DNA from: JACPNK01 sp964479745
GTDB lineage: Bacteria > Patescibacteriota > Minisyncoccia > 2-02-FULL-40-12 > IGHO2-12-FULL-4
Direction of reading: 5' to 3'
DNA length: 42,116 bases
Assembly (NCBI GenBank): GCA_964479745.1
Contig: CAYZNJ010000001.1
Coordinates: forward strand, 1 to 42,116
Below the pieces are notes generated by a model. The model was not told where the DNA came from, made no database searches, and saw nothing but the letters and a program-made list of their open reading frames with translations. This document shows positions 37,717 through 42,116 of the stretch, piece by piece (within the stretch, counting starts at the first letter, position 1; each line of letters opens with the position of its first letter). The position numbers and the translations under genes are program-made.

Positions 37717-39579
37717 ATGAAGGGAAAAATTTCAAATTTGAGGAATATCGCGATTATCGCTCATGTCGACCACGGCAAAACTACGCTGGTGGATTTTTTA
37801 TTGAAACAATCTAATACTTTTCACGCTAAAGCCGAAGAGTTAAGCCAGGATTTGATAATGGACTCAAATGACTTGGAACGGGAAAGGGGGATAACAATTT
37901 TGGCGAAAAACACCTCGGTTAACTACAAAGGCACAAAGATTAATATCATAGATACGCCGGGGCATGCTGACTTCGGCGGCGAAGTTGAGCGGACTTTAAA
38001 CATGGCCGACGGCGCCTTGCTTTTGGTGGATGCTCAGGAAGGGCCGATGCCGCAGACAAAATTTGTGCTGAAAAAAGCGATTGAATTGAATCTCAAGGTT
38101 ATTGTTGTAATCAATAAAATTGACAAAACAGGCAGTGACATCAGTCGGACAACGGATGAAGTAACCAACCTTTTTTTAAATTTAGCTCAACGAGAACACC
38201 AGCTGGATTTTCCTGTGATATATGCAATCGGCCGGGAAGGGAAAGCTTGGGATCATATTCCTTTCGATGAAGAAAAATCACAGCCAGTGACATTGGAAAT
38301 TTTATTTAAAAAAATTATTGACTACATTCCAGCGCCGGAAGTTGATACTGAAGCGCCGTTTCAGCTTTTGGTTACCAATCTTGACCGTGATGACTATCAG
38401 GGCAAGTATACTATTGGCCGGATCGCCAGAGGCAAAGTAAAGAGAGGACAGTCGATTGTGGTGTTCGGCGAAGAAGGCAAAAAAGAAAACTGCCGGGTGG
38501 ACAAAGTTTTTACTTTTCAAGGATTGCAAAGAATTGAAGTTGAGGAAGTATCGGCTGGCGACATTGTTGCTTTAACCGGCATAGCGGATGCCCATATCGG
38601 TATGACCGTGGCTGATGCGGCTAGTCCCGAAAAACTGCCCTCAATAACGATTGAAGAACCGACATTGCGGGTCAGAATCGGACCCAACACCTCTCCGTTC
38701 AAAGGCCAAGATGGCAGTTTGGTTACATCAAGACAAATTGGCGAGAGGCTTCGCAGAGAGCTTGAAACAAACGTCGGTATGCGGCTTGAGGAACTTGGCG
38801 GCACTGATTTTTTAGTTTCCGGCAGAGGCGAATTGCATTTGTCGGTATTGATTGAAACTTTGCGGCGGGAGGGCTTTGAGATGGAAATTTCAAAGCCGGA
38901 AGTAATTATGAAAGAGGTAAGTAGTCCTTCGGCGAGCTCAGGACGAGTAAGACTCGAGCCGTTTGAAGAAGTGACCGTAGACGTGCCGGAAGAATTTGTC
39001 GGTGTTATTACCACAGAATTTGGCAAGAGAAAGGCCGACATGAAAGATTTGATAAATCATAACAACGGCTACTCAAGACTGGTTTACCATATCAGTACGC
39101 GGGGTTTTCTGGGTTTGAGAAATGCTCTTATTACGGCAACAAAAGGCACGGCGGTGATCAACAGCATTTTGCTTGGCTATCAGGAAGCCGTTGATCAGCC
39201 GTCAGAAACTCGCAACGGCGCATTGATTGCTTCCGAAACCGGCAAAGCGGTTGCTTTCGGTTTGCAAGTGGCTCAAGGCAGGGGAATAGTTTTTATTTCT
39301 CCGACTGTGCAAGTTTACGAGGGCATGATTATCGGCCTCAACAGCCGGAAAGAAGACATTGAAATTAATGTTTGCAAAGGCAAAGAGCTAAGCAATATGC
39401 GTTCTAAAGGTTCCGATGAGGCGATAGTTCTTGCGCCGCCGTTGGTTTTGACTCTTGAACAGGCTCTGGACTTTATTGTAGAAGATGAACTGCTTGAGGT
39501 TACTCCTAAGTCTTTGCGTTTAAGAAAAAAACATCTTGGCAAAACGGATAGGGTCAGGATAAAAAGAAGCGAAAATTAA
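37717..39579 (+). CDS. typA: ribosome-associated GTPase TypA/BipA
   Basis: Translational GTPase acting on ribosome assembly and stress translation. 620 aa from the ATG at 37717 (MKGKISNLRNIAIIAHVDHG). G1 AHVDHGKTTL, switch I/G2 ERERGITI, G3 DTPGHADFGGEV and G4 NKID are all present. The EF-G-like domains follow, and the BipA C-terminal domain includes NVCKGKELSNMRSKGSDEA. About ten residues (SSPSASSGRVR) between KEV and LEPFEEVTVDVP are extra compared with other TypA proteins, and match a GAGCTCAGGA-type insert (38931-38960). Confidence 0.94.
   Translation: MKGKISNLRNIAIIAHVDHGKTTLVDFLLKQSNTFHAKAEELSQDLIMDSNDLERERGITILAKNTSVNYKGTKINIIDTPGHADFGGEVERTLNMADGALLLVDAQEGPMPQTKFVLKKAIELNLKVIVVINKIDKTGSDISRTTDEVTNLFLNLAQREHQLDFPVIYAIGREGKAWDHIPFDEEKSQPVTLEILFKKIIDYIPAPEVDTEAPFQLLVTNLDRDDYQGKYTIGRIARGKVKRGQSIVVFGEEGKKENCRVDKVFTFQGLQRIEVEEVSAGDIVALTGIADAHIGMTVADAASPEKLPSITIEEPTLRVRIGPNTSPFKGQDGSLVTSRQIGERLRRELETNVGMRLEELGGTDFLVSGRGELHLSVLIETLRREGFEMEISKPEVIMKEVSSPSASSGRVRLEPFEEVTVDVPEEFVGVITTEFGKRKADMKDLINHNNGYSRLVYHISTRGFLGLRNALITATKGTAVINSILLGYQEAVDQPSETRNGALIASETGKAVAFGLQVAQGRGIVFISPTVQVYEGMIIGLNSRKEDIEINVCKGKELSNMRSKGSDEAIVLAPPLVLTLEQALDFIVEDELLEVTPKSLRLRKKHLGKTDRVRIKRSEN
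38931..38960. repeat. TCCTTCGGCGAGCTCAGGA-type insert in typA
   Basis: The segment TCCTTCGGCGAGCTCAGGA, followed by CGAGTAAGACTCGAG (palindromic CGAGT-AAG-ACTCG), lies where the family has no residues. It resembles the TTCGAC-AGGCTCAG element at 16039-16077. Confidence 0.55.
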
Positions 39580-39604
39580 AAACCGCCCGTTTGGGTGGTT
39601 TTGG
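39579..39604. terminator. terminator after typA
   Basis: Stem AAAACCGCCC (39579-39588) / GGGTGGTTTT (39593-39602) with one G-U pair and loop GTTT, followed by TTGGTTTT. It lies between convergent typA and the trans-sulfuration gene. Confidence 0.85.
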
Positions 39605-39623
39605 TTTTAACCGATAGACAAAT

Positions 39624-40796
39624 TTAGAGGGTTTCAAGTATTTCTCCGATTTCGGCAGTCAATTTGTTCATGTCTCCCAAGCTTACTGATAGACGGACCA
39701 GCTCCGGGGACACGTTGACTTCAAGCAGTTCTTTATAAGATAGCTTGCTGTGCGTGGTGGAAGCGGGGTGGATGACAAGATTTTCGTTTTCATCTCCAAG
39801 GTGAGGTGCGAGACGAGCTGATTTCAAAGATTCCGCCAATTTGCGTGCAACTTCAAAACTTTGCATTTCAAAAGACAGAAGTCCGCCGCCTCCGGTCATT
39901 TGCCGGCAAGCTAGAGCATGGTGCCTGTTGCCAGGAAGAAAAGGATAATTTACCTTTTTAACTTTGGGATGCGCTTCCAGAAAACCAGCTACGGCTAAAG
40001 CATTTTCCGAAAATTGTTCCATATCTCTTTGCAAGGTGGTGCGGTTCAGGAGAGTAAAGTAGGCGGAGAGGGGATGCATGATTGCTCCGGTAGAAACGTG
40101 ATAGTCGTTGATAACATTTTCGTTTTTTTCCAAAAAACGAGGCGAGCCGATTAGTGCGCCGCCAAGTCCGGTGGACTGTCTGTTAAGCGCTTTGGTAACA
40201 GAGTATAACACTGCATCTGCGCCCAAACGCAAAGGTTTTTGAAGTACCGGCGTTACGGTGTTATCTACCACCAAAAAAGTATTGTAACGATGCGCGATTT
40301 CTGCGATAGCCTTAATGTCAAAGATATCTATGGTGGGGTTAGTCGGAGTTTCCAGAAAGGCAAATGCTGCGCCGGGTTGGACAGCTTTTTCCCAAGACGA
40401 CAAATCAAACGGATTATCTACAAAAACAACTTCGTAGTTGTGGTCGTTGCGCCAAGACTGAAGCTGATGGAAACTCCCGCCGTAGATGTAAGGTGAAACT
40501 ACCACCCGTTTTGCTCTTCCCAGCGACTTTGAAGTCAAACTCCAAAACAAAAGCGCCAGAGCCGACAGTCCCGAACTGGTTGCCCAGACTGAACCTTCTT
40601 CAACTCCTTCCATTTCAGCCAGCCAACTTTCAAAAGCGGTCACTGTCGGATTACCCATTCTTCCGTAAGCATAGCCGCGGCCGGGATTCTCAAAAATTAG
40701 AGCGCCTTCTTGCACACTGTCAAACTCGTAAGAGATCCCCAGATAAAGCGGGGGAATAATGCTGTGAAAAACATCGCGAGGTTTGTTTTTTGACAA
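39624..40796 (-). CDS. PLP-dependent trans-sulfuration enzyme (cystathionine gamma-synthase / methionine gamma-lyase family)
   Basis: 390 aa, TTG start with AGGAG nine nt upstream. Family motifs: YAYGRMGNPTVTAFESWLAEMEG; ETPTNPTIDIFDIKAIAEIAH; DNTVTPVLQKPLRLGADAVLYSVTKALNRQSTGLGGAL with the PLP Lys in SVTK. The usual GHS after the Lys reads RQS. The C-terminal half has SYKELLEVNVSPELVRLSVSLGD. It could make or break cystathionine or methionine; the exact reaction is not decidable. No other methionine genes are nearby. Confidence 0.88.
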   Translation of the reverse strand: MSKNKPRDVFHSIIPPLYLGISYEFDSVQEGALIFENPGRGYAYGRMGNPTVTAFESWLAEMEGVEEGSVWATSSGLSALALLFWSLTSKSLGRAKRVVVSPYIYGGSFHQLQSWRNDHNYEVVFVDNPFDLSSWEKAVQPGAAFAFLETPTNPTIDIFDIKAIAEIAHRYNTFLVVDNTVTPVLQKPLRLGADAVLYSVTKALNRQSTGLGGALIGSPRFLEKNENVINDYHVSTGAIMHPLSAYFTLLNRTTLQRDMEQFSENALAVAGFLEAHPKVKKVNYPFLPGNRHHALACRQMTGGGGLLSFEMQSFEVARKLAESLKSARLAPHLGDENENLVIHPASTTHSKLSYKELLEVNVSPELVRLSVSLGDMNKLTAEIGEILETL

Positions 40797-40831
40797 AAAC
40801 CGCTCCTTTTTAAAACAACTTGATCATTGTG

Positions 40832-40860
40832 AATGTATATTGAAAATGGGAAGCTGTCAA
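40832..40860 (-). promoter_or_regulatory. promoter of the trans-sulfuration gene
   Basis: On the minus strand consensus TTGACA (40860-40855), a 17-nt spacer and TACATT (40837-40832). The start near 40825 gives about a 29-nt leader that contains AAGGAG. Confidence 0.7.
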
Positions 40861-40990
40861 CAAAACGCAAAAAAGCTGCGGTAGCTAAGGAAAGTTGGGG
40901 CCGACTCGAACAGTATCAAATCAGGGCTGTTTATAAGTCAGTTGCGGTTCTTTGTCAGAAATATTAAAATTAAGATTGGTAAAATTAATT

Positions 40991-41029
40991 TGCTTGACTA
41001 CTCAGTCGTACGGACTGAATTTAAGCAAC
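40991..41029. promoter_or_regulatory. inverted repeat upstream of the 188-aa gene
   Basis: Outer TTGCTT / AAGCAA and inner CAGTC-GTACG-GACTG form a two-part hairpin just before the ATG at 41036. A TTGACT (-35-like) lies in it, but no good -10 follows. It could be an operator or a leader hairpin. The rest of the 239-nt gap (40797-41035) holds only the promoter above. Confidence 0.4.
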
Positions 41030-41035
41030 TTTTAT

Positions 41036-41602
41036 ATGAGTAAAAAAATTTGGATTGTGGTGGTCGTTGTGGTTGCGGTTGTCATGGTGTATTTTTGGAT
41101 GAATAAGAATCCCGGCAGCTACGTCGGCATTAGCGGACAGCCAGCCGGTTCAGATTCTGGTTACAACACCAATTCCAGCCCGAATCCGATAGCCAAGTCA
41201 TCAGCTAAAAAATCAAGCGCTACCCCCACCCCCCTGCCTAGCGTTTATTCCAATCTAGTGAAAGAATATGGAGACAGGAGGATTCAATTTGATGACCGAT
41301 GCCAAGCAATTCCTTTAAACCCCACATATAAAAACGGGACCAGCATAATGCTGGATAACCGCTCCAACAGCGCTAGGACGATTAAAATAGGCAATACGTC
41401 TTATTCGCTTTCGGGATCCGGTTATAAAATCATAACTCTTAGCAGCCCTTCCTTGCCGAAAGAATTAAATGTAAGCTGCGGTTCTGCCGGCAATGTCAGC
41501 AAAATTTTGCTTCAGGCGATTATTTATCAGTATTATACTGAATTCAAACCTAAAATAAAACACCCTTTTCGGGGTGTTTTAGTTTACTTATGTTTACACT
41601 GA
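41036..41602 (+). CDS. membrane-anchored exported protein, unknown
   Basis: 188 aa from the ATG at 41036. A transmembrane anchor (KIWIVVVVVVAVVMVYFWM), a Ser/Pro/Lys-rich linker (SSAKKSSATPTPLP), then a small beta-rich domain: SIMLDNRSNSARTIKIGNTSYSLSGSGYKIITL and ELNVSCGSAGNVSKILLQ. Two Cys (DDRCQA and VSCGS) could pair. The reading frame runs on through a terminator hairpin (41557-41580) and adds about 25 residues. The natural stop may have been lost by a frameshift near 41515, where another frame stops before the hairpin. Confidence 0.6.
   Translation: MSKKIWIVVVVVVAVVMVYFWMNKNPGSYVGISGQPAGSDSGYNTNSSPNPIAKSSAKKSSATPTPLPSVYSNLVKEYGDRRIQFDDRCQAIPLNPTYKNGTSIMLDNRSNSARTIKIGNTSYSLSGSGYKIITLSSPSLPKELNVSCGSAGNVSKILLQAIIYQYYTEFKPKIKHPFRGVLVYLCLH
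41557..41588 (+). terminator. terminator inside the 3' end of the 188-aa reading frame
   Basis: Stem AAAACACCC (41557-41565) / GGGTGTTTT (41572-41580) with a 6-nt loop, followed by AGTTTACTT. It lies 22-45 nt before the annotated stop codon. Confidence 0.75.
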
Positions 41603-41630
41603 TAGTTGAGAAGGTTTTTAGATATTATTT

Positions 41631-41658
41631 AAATAAAAAACCTATCTATCAGGATAGG
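41631..41658 (-). terminator. terminator of the 103-aa gene
   Basis: On the minus strand CCTATC / GATAGG with a 6-nt loop, followed by TTTTTTATTT. The stop codon of the gene (41649-41651) lies in the loop region. Confidence 0.75.
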
Positions 41659-41960
41659 TCGGTAACGGTTATCTGGTCTAATCTGCTAAAGACATCCATT
41701 ACTAGGCCACAAGTTAGTCCTTTATTTCCAGTATCGCTATTTGTGAAAAAAGTGTCGTTACTTAAATCAAGTTTAATTACTATTTCATATTTGTCTTTCT
41801 TGTTGGGCTCTCTGCTGTCTTCACCTTGACCTATTTGGCAAGACAGCCATGCTTCTAGTATTTCTGAAACTGCCTCTTTCTTAGCGTTCGTCTTTACTAC
41901 TGTTTTGTCTGGTTTGCTGAGGTTAAAGTTTAATTTCAAAACAATATCGGCTTTCGGCAT
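41649..41960 (-). CDS. small hypothetical protein
   Basis: 103 aa, soluble. ADIVLKLNFNLSKPDKTVVKTNAKKEAVSEILEAWL suggests a beta hairpin followed by a helix. KYEIVIKLDLSNDTFFTNSDTGNKG suggests more strands. GAGAGGGG precedes the ATG as a ribosome site, and a terminator follows, so it is a single-gene unit. No family was recognised. Confidence 0.6.
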   Translation of the reverse strand: MPKADIVLKLNFNLSKPDKTVVKTNAKKEAVSEILEAWLSCQIGQGEDSREPNKKDKYEIVIKLDLSNDTFFTNSDTGNKGLTCGLVMDVFSRLDQITVTDLS

Positions 41961-42116
41961 AAATACCCCTCTCTTATTGTAAATTATTCTGCCAAGATAA
42001 TATCATTCCAGAGTATTTTAATCAATGCCCCTGTTGTCATTAGAACTGGGAAAGTTGTATGTTCGGCCTACACATTCGCACTACTGTGCTCAGTATTTCG
42101 TTGCCTTCGCAACTCA
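41961..42116. other. window end without a recognisable gene
   Basis: 156 nt beyond the last gene. It carries the ribosome-binding region for the 103-aa gene and a TACAAT-like hexamer, without a clear matching -35. No RNA gene or repeat was seen. Confidence 0.5.

Noticed and set aside
40991..41029. Intrinsic terminator before the 188-aa gene
   Set aside because: Stems are short and there is no T-run; the nearest upstream gene is divergent, so nothing needs terminating there.
1..42116. UGA reassigned to Gly or Trp, as in some CPR lineages
   Set aside because: UGA ends normal-length genes here (pilT, ligA, rpe, gatA), and no conserved Gly or Trp is replaced by UGA inside the proteins examined.
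1..42116. CRISPR array, prophage or insertion sequence
   Set aside because: No regularly spaced repeats, no cas, integrase, capsid or transposase-like proteins were seen. The HNH enzyme is the only mobile-type protein.

Overview
The window looks like part of a draft genome of a Patescibacteria (CPR) bacterium, most likely from the Parcubacteria side. This is inferred from family knowledge. The signs are a compact type IV pilus operon with several prepilins, a minimal EF-Ts, a short RF1, a Ctc-type L25, a PMT-family glycosyltransferase, an O-antigen-ligase/TPR membrane protein, tRNAs without encoded CCA, and very tight gene packing. Two runs of N (7181-7190 and 18475-18574) are scaffold gaps. 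The first can be closed with no missing base: removing the Ns restores one 675-codon ligA frame. The second separates two different genes that only look fused.

Layout. 133-6413: type IV pilus operon (pilT, pilC, a major-type prepilin, the prepilin peptidase pilD, a DUF4430-like membrane protein, three minor prepilins and a PilX-like protein), followed by ligA. 8575-13826: a secreted beta-barrel-like protein, tgt, a secreted helical-repeat protein, a glutaredoxin-sodB operon and a PMT glycosyltransferase. 13919-20691: trxB, then a sugar-phosphate operon (rpiB, D-2-hydroxyacid dehydrogenase, rpe, PfkB-type sugar kinase, an unknown protein, class II aldolase) interspersed with two small membrane proteins. 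20752-24940: translation genes (rplY; divergent rpmE-prfA-membrane protein; rpsB-tsf-TPR membrane protein). 24941-26553: a tRNA island holding three Thr tRNAs covering all ACN codons, a group I intron inside tRNA-Tyr(GUA), a free-standing HNH endonuclease just upstream of that intron, rpmG, and tRNA-Trp. 26607-28925: two abutting paralogues, each a winged helix fused to a calcineurin-like phosphoesterase fold. The first has lost its metal-binding residues and the second keeps most of them. 28973-35435: a MerR-type regulator, an O-antigen-ligase/TPR protein, mltG, gatC-gatA and a membrane protein with an HEPN-like motif. 35432-41960: a TonB-like protein, an LhgO-like oxidoreductase, typA, a trans-sulfuration enzyme and two unknown proteins.

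Three themes cut across the window. (1) Hairpin-forming palindromic elements sit inside coding sequences. The clearest are two 41-nt nested palindromes with CCAAGG/CCTTGG ends in pilD and gatA; others lie in ligA, the PMT gene, the hydroxyacid dehydrogenase gene and typA. Most encode extra peptide in variable loops. (2) Several genes (pilD, grx, rplY, rpmE, rpsB, gatC and the TonB-like gene) have a -10 box 12-13 nt before the start codon, which predicts leaderless mRNAs. Others (tgt, the beta-barrel gene, the trans-sulfuration gene) have a 30-50 nt leader with a Shine-Dalgarno site. (3) The tRNA/HNH/intron island and the paired winged-helix phosphoesterases are the strongest candidates for undescribed biology. 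No CRISPR array, rRNA, prophage or transposase was seen.
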